A stretch of 64,000 bases of DNA. It comes from Gymnorhina tibicen. Lineage: Eukaryota > Chordata > Aves > Passeriformes > Artamidae. The stretch spans positions 3,279,272 through 3,343,271 of the forward strand of contig VXAZ01006886.1 in assembly GCA_013399875.1 (NCBI GenBank). The letters run 5' to 3'. A program made the translations under genes and the position numbers. Below are positions 50,748 through 63,496 of this stretch, piece after piece. The stretch's first letter is position 1. Each line of letters opens with the position of its first letter. Under the pieces are notes generated by a model. That model searched no databases. It was not told the DNA's origin and saw nothing but the letters and a program-made list of their open reading frames with translations.

Positions 50748-53700
50748 GAGTCCAGACCTTAGTGACTACTACCCATGCACAGGGTTCATGGCTGTAAGCT
50801 ATTTATCCTTCTTGTGTCCATACATGCAGATTGCAGGTCTCAGTTTTTATATATAAAAACCTTGCTGTCTAAATCCACACGTACAGAAGGCCTTACCTTT
50901 GGATTGCATCTGTGACAAGATGAGTTTGACTGTGACTTGGGGCAAGAAAGAGATTCTGGAAGTTTTATTTATAGCACATAAACATTACTGTTTCCTTGAT
51001 CTATGTGAAATAGAGATGTTGACACATACATTTTAAATTGTGGCATTTGCACTGGATTATGTGTTTTTGTTCTTTGTCAAATGTGTAGTTTCATTTTTGA
51101 CTTGTAAGAAATAGGCAGTTTTTCTCTCTGTAGCCTGTGTAACCTTAGTCTTGTCTGAGATAAAAGAATTTGGGTTTTTTCCCACCTTGTGGCTCACTGA
51201 TTGTCCTGGAGTTGCACCCAAGATTAATGTGTAAAGTTAGGGGATAGTTGTTTTCTTAAATTGGACTGCTGAACTTGTGGGAAATTTAAACCACTTTCAA
51301 CGAGGAAGACAGCAAAACAATTAACCCATGTGGTAGCATTTGGATTGAGATCACTGACATGATCTCATGCTGCATGTAACTTTTGATGTTTGGATGTCAG
51401 CAAGAAGGCCGAAGAGTAGAAGAATAGATTCAGCATCAGAAAGGAGTTAGTTTTCCTCTTGCTGAGGGTTCTGCAGCGTGAAGAACACTTCAGCTTCTTC
51501 CCTTCCCTGTACAAGTTGTGCCACAAAAGCCAGATGTGAATAACACCAAGCCTGTTCAGAAGCCATCAGCTCATCCTGGTATCAGTTGGCACAATTTGTG
51601 CTTGATAGTCTGCCTGTCTCATCAGCTGTGACACCTTGCTCCAGGAGTGCAAGATTTCTGTCTGATAGTCACATGAAAGGGAATTTGTGAGGACAGGACA
51701 AGGAGCAATAGGAGTACGCTGTTCTGTTTATTCTCAGTCTTATAGGTCTGACCATGGCTACTTTTAAAAGACCTCCTAGAAGGCCTCAACTTGGTGGTGT
51801 GCTGAGCATCCAGAGATGAGTCATAAATCAGCCACGATTGGCAGACAAGCAGAACAATTCTTGCCAACTGAATGGCATTTTAGTGCTTCCCATATCTACC
51901 TTCCCTGATCTCAGACCTCTGTTGCTGGTTCTTAGCCTCTTCTCTCATTCTTCAGCCACTTTTCTCAGCTGTTCTTGTGGTCATGGTAGTCCCAAGTGGT
52001 TTTTCCTGTTGGACATTTTGTGGATTTGTCATGATTCCTGCCCATAGCATATGTAGGTACCTTAGAGTTTGGTTTCTGTATTAGATGTTCACTGCTCCAG
52101 TTGCAGGCTGAGCAGTCATCTGTGCTGCTTGTTTGTTTTTAATTCTAGTTTTTGCTTAATGAACTTCAGAAAGATAAGGATTAGGTGGTATTTGTATCTG
52201 ACTCTCCAGGCTGACTGTTAGAGGGAGGTACAGGATGCTTTCCTTGTCCATGAGGAAGCCAGACTTGAGGCTGTGCATGTGTCAGAACAGTGTGCTACCC
52301 AGGGATTAAGGGCTGTTTAATGCCTTTAAGGCACTCTGTCTTCTCATTTCTCCTGTGTGTGTGGTATCCATCAGTAGTGGAAGAGATGGAATGACAGGCC
52401 TCTTCCTCACGTGTGATCCTGCCAGAGCCGTGCTGCTGCTGCTGGGTCATGTCCATGTTGTGTGCTTGGAGATCTTCTCCTGGCACTCAGTACAGCTCCA
52501 CTGTGCTCCCACTGAGGACCTAACCCTTGCTTCTATTATCTGCCAAAGTGCTAGAGCATAGCTGGTAGCTGTTACAGATGAATCCCTCTCACTTTTCTCC
52601 TTGCTTGTTAACTTTTATTTACATTAGTCCTACAGGAACAGTGATGAGACCAAGGTCATGGCACATCAACATCTGTTACCTTTCTATCTTGTCCCCTGAA
52701 GATCAGATTAATTTGTTGTCTCCCCCACGCTCCTCCAATTGTACAGTTTAAGGCTGGTTTGTGCTGTCAGCAGCTAGTTAATAGTATATTTCACTGAGAA
52801 TAGCAGCAACCCATCTGGGCTGCAGACCCTGTAACCCTGTAGCTGAAGTATTGGAAAACTTTACAGACAGCTTTACAAAGCTGCTTTCTGTCTATTTGGT
52901 AAAGAAATGGATAGTATTAGGGCTGCCAGGGAGAGGGTCCATTGCACTGCATTTTAACTTCAGCAAGTAGCAAAATGAGTGTGTTGAGCAATCAGTAACA
53001 GTCCTTGCCTATTCATATGGCTACAGAGTTTGTGAGCAGCTTTTGAAGTTCAGGCTCTTCACACTGCGCTCAAGTCAGCACGAAGTGCTCTGAATCTCTG
53101 TTTCATTCACCCTGGCATGCTTGCATAAACCAGGACTCTGAAACTCTTGGATAGTGATACGTGTCCCTGCTGTTTTTTGAGATGGGAAGTCATCAGTGCC
53201 ATTGAGTACAGCCCTCCTGCTGCTGTGGCCACATCACAAGTATGCGCTCCCAGCTTAGTCCTAAACACAGCCTGTTCAGAGCAGCCGTGATGCCACGGGC
53301 TCAGAGGAGCCTCACCGTGCAGGCTTTCTCCACGTTCTGGAGGTGCTGCTCCAGAGTGCTCGGGCCAAGGGCTTCTGCTGAATTTCTACTGCCAGCCACA
53401 TCCAGTCCAGTCAAGCTACAGAAAACTCAACCTGCCTTTGCAGTTCTGTGAGTTCTTGCTTGGCAGCGGGCATGAGGGCGATAGTCAGACCCTGAAGACC
53501 AGAGCCATCCCATTTCCCTGTGTTCAGAGGGGTGCTATGACCAAGGGAGCACTCAGACATGCAATTAGACATCGTAGCATTCAGAGGTTCTCAGAATGAG
53601 TGCAGCAAGGTTATCACAATGTGGTTCAAGAAAAAAAGACAAATTTTAAACAATCTTTGCTTCATTTGAAAAATTGAAAAAAAAATCTTGCATCCACTCA

Positions 53701-53965
53701 TTTTGCACTCTGTTTTTACCTGAAAATAGCCTGTGCAAGGTGTGATGTGGAACTGCTCTTGTAAGTGAAATTAGGAGCTATGGAAAGTCCACTCTCTTGA
53801 TCAAGGGGGCAAGGAGTAAGTGCCACGTTATGTGGAGAAACAATTCATGTGTGTCTCAGTTCTTCAGACAACCTCATAGAAACTCAATGCCTTCTTGCTA
53901 GAAAAATTGACTCTCTTCTTCACTTTCATCTGTTTTGATGCATTCTAATATAAAGGATTAATTTG
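50748..53965. other. Non-coding DNA, no recognised feature
   Basis: Apart from the small AT palindrome at 50843-50860, nothing is supportable. Short frames at 51838-52047, 52355-52561 and 53242-53451 have no recognisable domain. Confidence 0.45.
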
Positions 53966-54092
53966 AAAATACATTCAAAGCCCACCTGGATGTGTTCCTG
54001 TGTCACCTGCTCTAGGTGACCCTGCCTTGGCAGGGGGTACGGACTGGATAATCTCCAGAGGTCCCTTCCAACCCTCATGATTCTGTGACTGT
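53966..54092 (+). mobile_element. CR1 LINE 3' end (second copy, different subfamily)
   Basis: The tail motifs are in order: CCCACCTGGATGTGTTCCTG, TGTCACCTGCTCTAGGTGAC, CCTGCCTTGGCAGGGGGTAC, GGACTGGATAATCTCCAGAG, GTCCCTTCCAACCCTCATGA and TTCTGTGACTGTG. The CTCTAGGTGACCCTGC wording differs from the copy at 35.9 kb, indicating a separate CR1 subfamily. The orientation is plus and the copy is 5'-truncated. Confidence 0.95.
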
Positions 54093-57000
54093 GAAATAGC
54101 TCAATATTTCTGGAAACTCTTTTTAGACAAACTTTGAAAGGGATGGATGTCTCAAAAAGTACATTATTTCACCCTTCCATTTGCAGGGCTGAGCATCTTT
54201 CTCACACTGGACAGTAACACAGTAACTCAGATGTGTAACACAGAGGTTTTACGGCCTACAAGCATATGGATGGAGGCATTTTATTCCGATTTTTAAATGA
54301 CCACAGAGGCCCAGAGAGACCTTCAGTGTGATGGTCTGTAGCAGAACTTAATAAGCAAGATGAACTTTAACCTGTCCCTGCTCCTAAAGGTTTCAAGTAC
54401 TTTACACTTAATATTAGATATCATAGGAGATGCTTAGATATGAGTGCCAGTCCTAGCAGATGCTGCCTCTGTGAAACACCCTGTGAGCTCTGCCAAGAGC
54501 CTTTCTTCAAGCTCAAGTCAATCTGCATAATGTGGCAGCAGTTCAGCCCTAGAGGAATGTCTGCAGTCAGGCTGCTGGTACAACATCCTTTCCTTACAAC
54601 AGAAAAGGAGAACACTGCTTCCTAGGGCATGGTGTCCAATGCACTTGATGTATGAACCAATTTTAGATCATAAAACAATTTTTTGTTTAAATTAATCGTT
54701 AGGACCAGTAGTCCCATTAATGACTGAACAGTTCTGTGTTTTGGCAGAAGGGGGGTTGTTTTTAGGCTTTCTTGTACAGCTACAGGCTTCCTAGAAGCTG
54801 GTTTTGTGGGTTATCTTACTGCTGCTTATCTTGTGGATGTTATTGATGATGTGAGATGAGTTCAGAGCCCCTTTGTCTCAGGCATTGTACTCTGAGGGCC
54901 AGGAATAGAGCTCGTGCTGCACAGTTTGGTGAGAAAGGAGCAGGGTGATAAGAACTGTTATCTGTCAGTGTCAGTTCACAAACAGGCAAAATGTCCCGCA
55001 GAACTGAAGGCAGTGATGCTTTGTGATGACACCTGGCTCTCTATAACTACTAAAATTCCCATTAAGGTCTGTATAGATTTGATTTAAAAGGTTTAAACTA
55101 AAATAACATTTTAATGTATGTCATAGCTGAAGATACTCTTCTACCCTTACCTGCTCCTTTATTCTCTCTTTGGAATGGGCCCTCAAGTCTTTTGCTGTGC
55201 CACAAACTGAATGCAGAGCTCATATATTCCAGGCTTGGACGTTAGTTTTGGTACTTCAGTTCTGTCTCTTGGCAGATGAAACTTAGGTTCTTCATCTGAT
55301 ACAGCTGGCAGTGACTGCTAATGGTGATTAACTTCTACTGACAAGTTAGAGAATGTCCTACCAAATAACAATTAAAAGAGGTTTTATTTCAGGTTATTGT
55401 AAGGCTCTGCTTAGGCCATATTGTAGGAGTTCTGTTCATTTAGGATCTTTCTAGGATGAATTTCTGGAACAGTCTTCTCTTCTGAGCCACAGTTGGACTA
55501 TGTTGACACTCTCTCTCCAGAGACTCCTCACTTACACAAATGTATTTCTCTATTTTGGTCTTGCTACTGATCCTTTGCTGCTGAAATCAATTGCAGCTGC
55601 TTTGCCTCCTTTCTGAAACCATGATCTGTCTTCCCCTGTGCCATCATTCTGGTGTAAGAAAGATTTAAACCACTCAGACTTGTTTTGTTATGCATCCGCA
55701 GCATTTTTATACTTACCACCTCTTACCGTGGCACAACACAAGGGGAAGCTTGGAGTCTTCAATTCTTACTTGATGGGACAGGTTGTATTCTTCCCTTTTG
55801 GCTTCAGGCCCTTACCCTGCACTTTGGTTTTGGAACACATCAACTAAGCAGCCATTTTAAGGACCTTCCAGCTACCACAGATTTAAGCCATAGCTCTTTG
55901 CTAGGCCTACTGCTTCTTCCTGTACTTTTACCTATGTTCATCCTAATTTTTGTGATGGAAGGCAGAAAGAACACAAGTGTGCTGAAAGCTATGCTTGCCT
56001 TTCTGATAACTCTCCTTGGCTCTGCCTGCTCCTCTGTCCTTTGACAAAACAAGTGCAGTTTGCAATAGTAAAGACCAGGGTATCTTGGCAGTGCTTCACT
56101 ATCTGCATGTATTGAGATGGTGGTGTGAGATTTTTCCAAGGGTTTTTACTTTGCTTCTTATTTGATTTTTTGTTTTTTCCATGGTGAGGCTTGGATCTGC
56201 TGATCATGGGTGACTTTCAGCCCACAAAAACACAGCATGGTGAGCACAATGTACCCTGCTTGACTTTCAGCTCAAATTTTTGCCCTCCCCGCTGTGACAC
56301 ACACATCTTATTCTTTGCCAAACAAAGAACATTTTGCACTTAAGATGAAAATAAGTGAAATGGCAATGGCAGAATGCCCAAACTTGCTGTTTCTGCTTTT
56401 TGTGCAATAGAAGTGCACAGTGGCATTTTGGAGTCTGATGGGAACAATAGCAAAGCTCTGTGCAGGAGAAATGCATGCGGTTAAGGGATCAAAAAGGAAA
56501 GAAACTGATTATGCAAACCTGGAACAAATATAAAGGGGATGCTTTTTATTACAAGGTCAAAGTAATTAAATGCTCAGTTAGAATAGCCTTTGTCATTCAC
56601 TTAAGTAATAGCTACTCACTCAGATTCATCTTCAGTGTCCTCTCTGCCTGCTGCTTTAAGGTGACTTATGAGCAATGAGGCATCTCTTTATTTAAAGCAT
56701 TGCTGGAAAAGTGGTTGTTGCCAAGTCTTTTGCCCGCAGGTTCTTCCAGCTGTCCTTAGAACACCTTGGTGGCTCCACTCCTGGAGCGCAGAAAGCTCTG
56801 GGGTTAGAAGCCCTGATGTGGGCCCCATTCACAAATGGTGACGTGCAGGAGTCCCCTTCGTTCATTTTGGGAGTCTTGCCTCGGAAAAATGGGGAAGCAA
56901 AATCTAAATGACAAAATGCTGCCGCTGAGCTCCGAGTGCTGTGCATAGCTGTTCCAGGGATGTGGTGTGGTTGTGTGCCACCCCCTCAGTGTGCCAGGCG

Positions 57001-58218
57001 TGGTGCTGAGGGCAGTGGGAGCACCAGCTCTCCTCTGGAAAACAGCTGCTTTCCTCCCAGGAGGGGCCTTTCCTCTCTGACTGGGGCCTGCGATGGCCAG
57101 GGCCAGTCCCGAGGCAGGGACTGAATGCATTTGAGGGGAATCTTCCTGGAAACGGGCGCTGCCCTTGCATTTCAATCCCCTAGCACACGTGTGTGGGTAC
57201 AGATGGGCAGGCAGCCTTCATCTGCCACTGCAGTGTGTGGAACTGAACATGTCAGGGGACGCTGCACAGCCATCCACCCTTCTGCCCACAGGTCCCTTCA
57301 ATCATTACTTCTGTCTTATACAGGAACAGATTTCCTTCTTGTTTCTGGAGGGCTGGCACGAGCCTGTCAAGAAAGTGAATGAGTTTGTTGGGGACTGGCC
57401 TTTACCAATAAGTTAGAGACTGAACTGTACAGAGATGGGCACTGTCTTCAGAGCTCTCTGAATAACAACTGGCTTCACAAAATAATTTACATGGATGGAC
57501 GTGAGGAGACAGGCTGGTCCAAACTCAGGTGTAAAAGCATTCCTAACATGCTAACTCGGGTTATTCAGGGGCACCCATGCAGTCTTTCTGGGGTGTGGGA
57601 TGACCACATCTTTAGTTCAGTTTATTTCCACCAATATTTCTCATGACTCAAAAATAAGTACAATGAACTTCAACTGCAGTCTCATTTTCAAAGTTGGAAA
57701 TTAAAGAAAAAAACCAAAACAACAACTTGAGAAGAGCCTCTGTTAAATACTTCAATCTTCAAATGGAAGTTTAGGAAATAATACAGAAAGTGGGTTTGAA
57801 CTGAAGGAACTTCAGGTTCTGGTTTCTTCTGCAAGCAAAATAATTTGCTAAGATTAGTGTAAGGCTTTCACCAAACCACCATAGCATTTGTTCGGAGAAG
57901 TTTAATCATTCAAAAGTAAAAACCCTCTTACCCCACTGCAATCCTCTTCAGTGTTTATCTTGAATTTCATGAGACTCTGGCTATGTGAAGTAGCAGTAAA
58001 TCTGAGTTGCTTTTATCTTACGTGACAAAACTAAACCACTATCTTAAAACTCCAATGCAATGATCTTCTTCCAATCTACCTTTCAACAGCTTTCTGTTCA
58101 AAAGGACACGCTCAGGAAAATGCTTATTTGGGGCCTTTAGCAATTCCATGTGTTGATTTACTTCAGTTTGACTCCTATCCTATTTTTCTTTTGAAGTTAT
58201 AACTTTGATTTTTTTAAA
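54093..58218. other. Non-coding DNA, no recognised feature
   Basis: No supportable gene was found. The 119-codon plus frame at 55685-56044 encodes two hydrophobic stretches but no known motif. A GC-richer patch at 56740-57120 is open on both strands, as expected by composition. Confidence 0.45.
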
Positions 58219-58233
58219 TTTTTTTTTTTTTTT
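58219..58233. repeat. Poly-T tract
   Basis: A run of 15 T follows shorter T runs. It is a simple homopolymer with no adjoining SINE or retropseudogene seen. Confidence 0.9.
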
Positions 58234-61200
58234 ACTCAAGTGTGATCACGTTCCTGTCACTTAGAACTTCAGACGCTTTCATGAAATTTCTACTCCTGAT
58301 GACAAAGAGGAAGCTGTCAAAACTCCAGAAACATGACTCTGGGAAATTTGGGTTTAATGGAGTTCTTTAGTTTGTCTGATATCCTACTGCTTTTTGACAG
58401 GATACCTCTGGCTTTGTACATTAAGAAGCTTTGGTGGTAATAGTGATAAAGAACGGTTTTATCCCTTTTGTAGAGATGAACGGGACTGAGTTTTCCTGGC
58501 ATGCTCTAATTCTCCCAAGGGCATTACAGTAATCCTCACATTTGTCACTTGTCTGCACTATAGTGGCCTCCTTGGGGGGACCCTGACTGCATTGTGCAGA
58601 GCGGGTTTCATGCAGAGGTGATGAATGCTCGGCTATTCAGCTGGCGAGCAGCATAAGCAGGAGACATAACAGGTGGCCCAGAGTTTGACATGAGTATGAT
58701 GCTGATGGGGAAGAGCAGCATTTCCAGCCCACCTTCAGAGCAGCCTGTGGAAACTACCTTGATATCATGCAAAAAATATTGGTGTTAATTTTTTCTGACT
58801 TAGGTCTTGCTCAAGGAAGAATTTGTTTTCTGATTAGCTTGGGTTGCAGGTGTGTTAGTCGATAAAAGCAGGGACGAGGACCATGTTCAGTGCTGCTCTC
58901 CTTCAGTTAGATTAGAACAGAGAATGTAACAGGTATCAGTTACCTGAACTCTCCTGCTTGTTGGTAATGCTGTGGTCTCTGTCCCTGGCTGAGCACAGGC
59001 TGCATCTCAGCTGCACAGAGCCCTCTGATTATCCCACCTGGGAGAATTGTGGGGTCCCAGGTTTGTGAGCTGAGCTGGCAGGGTGGGAGTTGTTTTTTCT
59101 GCTCCCATCCTTATTCCTTTAATAGGGAGCTGTTGCAGGCAGCAGCACCATGCCAGAGGGGGCCTTCCTACTGAAGGACCTCTGAGGGCTGGAGGGTTTG
59201 ACAAAAACGTATAAATAAGCACATGCGTAGGTGACTGCAGTTCACTTTGTCATGCCCTGAAAGGGAACCCTGCTCAGGTCACAGGTGAAGTGGATTCCTG
59301 AAACTGTCTGCCTTGTGCTTGGTGGCCTCATTTCTGGCTCCCTGAAGAACTGCTGCACCTTGGAAAGGCTTTACCCAGGGCAGCAGTGTGAGGAGATCTG
59401 TGTCCTTCCATACACTGACCTCTGGGCTGGATCCTCTTTGAGGCCAAGCAAGTTTTGCTCCCATAAAGGCTGTGCAGCCCTGGCAGTGTGGGGCAAGCAG
59501 GTGAGGACTCCTGTGGAAGGGGGTGCACAGCAATCAGATGGATGAAAGCCAGGCTGAGCAGAGACATGGGATATTTCCACAGCCCCTGCACCCACTTCTC
59601 TCTGTAGTGCTAGGTCAGGGGGTGTCCCAGCATATCCCAACTTTATACAGGTTTATAATAATTTTGGTGTTAAAAACAAATTCCTGGAGCACGTATGCCA
59701 AATTTTAGCCTGAAGCTCATTTTTACAGCCAAGTTATAAATCTTGAAAGTAAGGATTTGGAATAAAAACACTGGTACAGTCTTGAAGCCCAGCAGTGCTA
59801 GTGGCAGCTGCTGCTGTGGTGTAGTTCGAAAAAATAATAGTGTGTGGAGTAGCTTGTGTTAATTACTCTTAAACCTGTTAGTGTGTTATGCCTGGCAAAC
59901 CCTGAGAAGCTCAGCTCTCTGTGACAGGAATGGTGTTTAGTTTGGGGTTTATTTTTTTATAAAATGCAAACAAAGAAAAGATTAGACACTTTAATGATTT
60001 CATGGTTTAAAATCTCTGTGCTAGAAACAACCTAATTAAATTCCTGACATCATCGGTTTTGTTAGTAAATAGTAACCATGGATGCAGAAGAGTCTTGCAT
60101 CTCATTACACTCAGCATAGGGTTTCAATACAAGAGCCATTAGATGTGGTGTGGAAATGGAAAAACAAAGGAAAAGTATGGGACACTTTTTTTTTTCTCCC
60201 ATTGATCCAGAACACAGTCCTGGAAGAATATCTGTAATTAATTAGCAGGGCTTTAATGTAGGGCAGTAGGCCATAGGTTTCCTCTAGTGAATTCAGTAAA
60301 TGGCAGTACATTGCACAAGATAGAGGAGACAGAATATATAAAAACCACTTGAACTGCAGGAAATCGGTAATTGAGCAGTGTAGTTAAAGCAAGTGCATAT
60401 TTTACACTGACTTATGATGGTGTTTGTGATGTCTCTATCTCGGGAACAATGCAATCCAGATGAATAAATCATTTACCGCACCTGTCTTAATGTGGTTTAA
60501 TAAAAAAAAAAAATCGAGATTTACTTGAGTAAGCGGTGACAACACTGCATGTTTAAGCAAGGGTGAATTAGCATGCAGACAGCAAACATGGGCAGAAGGG
60601 AAACAGACTTTCTCATAAAGGAACTGATTAGAATTACTCAATGCCACCCTTTCTTTAACAGGAGATGTACTAGTTAGCACTTCATTTCAATACAAACAAC
60701 AAACAAATGATGTTCAGTTACCAGGGTTTGGCATAAGACTGGTGTCTTCAAAGGAAGTGAGGCTGATTCAATGCAGCTAGAACAGATTTTGGTTTGGACT
60801 GGTGAATAAATTGGTCCAGTGTGTCTGAAAGCTGCTGTGAGTGTATTTGTCCATTCTGCAGGCCTGGGGATTTATGCTCAGCCTTGCAAGTAGTAGAAGT
60901 GGTTCCAAAGCCGGTAACAGGGTCCTCAATGAGCATATATGCACGTGTCAGGCAGGTTTTAATGTTTATGGTAGCAAATGAGCTCATCTTATCAACAAAG
61001 GTGCATTGCAGATTGATTTGACAATCACGTGTAAAAATAATACAAGACCCACAGCACAACCCTGTTCAGGTATCAGTGACTTGTTTTTCATCAGTTTCAA
61101 AGGAAGCTTTTCTTTAAGAACAGCGGCACAGGGCCGATCACCTCTTGCTTTCCATCTTTCCTGATGGATCTGTGAGGTAAAGCTTCAGCCACAGCTGCAG

Positions 61201-62783
61201 AGGGACGTTCCCTTCTTCCTTGGGACAAGATGGACACTGTGCAGCTTTCTGTGAAACGGCAGCGCCTCTTTCCTTGTCGGGAGAACGGGATGCTCTGCAG
61301 TAGGTTGTGTGACTCGGTAATGAAATTCCCATGACTTCTAATGGGAAGGGTCAGAGGCTGCTCTGTGATTCCTCGCACACAACCCAGTTTTCAAAAGACT
61401 GTTTAGGTCTCTCCCGTCCTGTGGGATTCCTTCGCTGGTGGGTGGAGTCAAAGTACACTTCACAAGCAAGGATGTTTTAGAAATCTAGCAGAGTCCAACC
61501 TTTTTAATATGAGGAAGGGTTTGCAGAAACTTTGTCATTGTTTAGGAGTGTTTTAACTGTCAGTGAATGGAAGAAAAATACAAACGGGGGAAAAAAAAAT
61601 AGTTTGTAGCTTTGACAGGGAGATATGTTAGGGGATAAAGGGGCCTGCATTGGAAGCTGCTATCAATCAGAGTGTACCTAGCACATAATACTGCTCAGGA
61701 GACCTCTTAAATGTGGAACTTTGTGCAATAAATCCATTCCTGCAACATGTTTATTCCTTTATTACATTTGTGGGAAGAGGAGATTTCACTGCATATTCTG
61801 TATCGTGATGCATAAAATCCATATTTATAATCCTGCTGTATATATTCCACATGTTTCATCAACAGTATATTAATTTGTTATATGGATTTGTTCTTTGCAG
61901 CCAGGCCCTCTTTTAATGAGAAATTTCAGTGTCCTTGGAGAAGTTATGAAAATAAATATTCAGTAATTTTTTTTAATGATTAATTTGTGTATCATATTTG
62001 TATATATGTGGTTTATGTCATCTTGGTGCCCACAAGAGGACTTACTAAATCTAATGGGGAAATGACATAGCTATATTGCTATCTTAAAGCATTGTTAAGC
62101 TGATTTCATTTGAAATTAATAGTTAACACTTGAGAACTGTCTTTTTATAAACAGAAATTCTGTTCCTTTTCTAACACATCTTTACTATATCAGAATGCCT
62201 TTCATCAACCAATTGGAATAACTCTTCTGAATGGAGGTTTCTTCTCTTATATATCATTTTTGGTTCATTAGCTACAGTGTTTTGTCATCTGAAGAGAGGG
62301 TTTGGCTTTAGAAAGGAAAAAAATTATCTTGTTTTGACTACAAAAAAAAAAGTGAAAAGAAACAAACAGAAACCAGGGACATTCTCTAAAAATGGGAGGT
62401 GCTCAAGAATTCCTGCATAGCATCCAGCCAGAGATATACTGATGCTTATTTTGTTTTTAACAGGGGAAAAAATCTGCTTTCTTGTTAAAGTAGTAAATAG
62501 CAGTAAAATACCATGTTTAAAATGTGAAGTTTGTAGTACCAAGAGTTTTGGCTCTAGTCCAGTTCTGCTTTTGTTGGTATAGACCCTGTCATTCAGCTGG
62601 CAGTGCAGTGGATTGATGGCTGAGGCCAGATCTGTTACTGCACAGAGAAATTACCCCCCCAAAATCACCTGATCCAAGTGATTTGTCAGTGAAGAAGTGT
62701 TGAGGGGTAAACACATCCTCCAGGTGCTGCCATAACTGATGGAGGACTCTGGTCCTCAGAAGGTACAAGGCTTTAGAGCTTTA
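58234..62783. other. Non-coding DNA, no recognised feature
   Basis: No gene or named repeat was recognised. A 103-codon minus frame at 60748-61059 has unbiased composition but no domain or splice context that I can identify. AT content rises after 61500. Confidence 0.45.
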
Positions 62784-62799
62784 TTTTTTTTTTTTTTTT
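62784..62799. repeat. Poly-T tract
   Basis: A run of 16 T. No element attached to it was recognised. Confidence 0.9.
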
Positions 62800-63466
62800 C
62801 CTCCATATGAAATACTTTGAGCTGGCTTTGCCTTTAATAGTAAGTTTTATGTTTCTATTTGAAGTTTTACCTCCTCCAGAGATTTGCCCCAACTTGCTGA
62901 AATCTTCCATTTTTTGTGAAATTCCTGCCCTTTTTCGAGTGGAATTCTAAATTAGTGACAGTGCCTTTTTCTGCAGGGTGCCTCCTAACAGAGAGAGGCT
63001 CCCTCTGAAGAGGGCAACTCTCTGAAAACCAGAAGCAGCCCTTGTGTGCCCATTTCTGTCAGTTAATTGCAATTCCACCGATGCCTGGCTGTTGCTGAGA
63101 CCTCCAAGCCCACTGTGCTCTGCCAAAGCAGGATGTTTTTTCCCTTGCAGTCAGACAGCAAGGATGAGAGCTTGTTCTGTTGGCTCTGGCAGCTTCAGTG
63201 AACTCCACTGTCCTTGCAGCAGGGGAAGTGGGAATGCAGATTTATCCTGGTGTAACAAGGGGCACAGGAGGGAGTCGTTTGTATGATTTCCCTGTTAGAG
63301 GGAACAGCTGTGGAAGTCCTGGTTGCAAATTTCTGTAGATGTTCATCTTTCCTTTGTTATGAAACAAGGGCTGGGGAAAAGGTGCCTTTCCAGAAAGGAT
63401 ATAAAATGAGGAAAAATTATTCCGTGCAGGCAGCTTGACATAAAGAATACTTTTGTTCCAGAAAAA
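62800..63466. other. Non-coding DNA, no recognised feature
   Basis: Nothing supportable was seen. Confidence 0.45.
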
Positions 63467-63496
63467 GTGCTACATTCCTATGAAGGAATGTAGCAC
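63467..63496. repeat. Perfect 30-base hairpin
   Basis: GTGCTACATTCCT, a four-base spacer ATGA, then the exact reverse complement AGGAATGTAGCAC. The stem is 13 bp without mismatch. It is too short for a canonical microRNA precursor unless outer pairing extends it, and the immediate flanks do not pair well. It could be a templated inversion, a protein-binding dyad or chance. Confidence 0.9.

Noticed and set aside
55685..56044. 119-codon plus frame with two hydrophobic segments
   Set aside because: No recognisable family, no splice context or conserved motif. AT/CT-rich DNA often gives hydrophobic chance frames.
60748..61059. 103-codon minus frame with ordinary amino-acid composition
   Set aside because: I could not tie it to a family or to plausible splice sites. 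It is worth a protein search but is not supportable as a gene.
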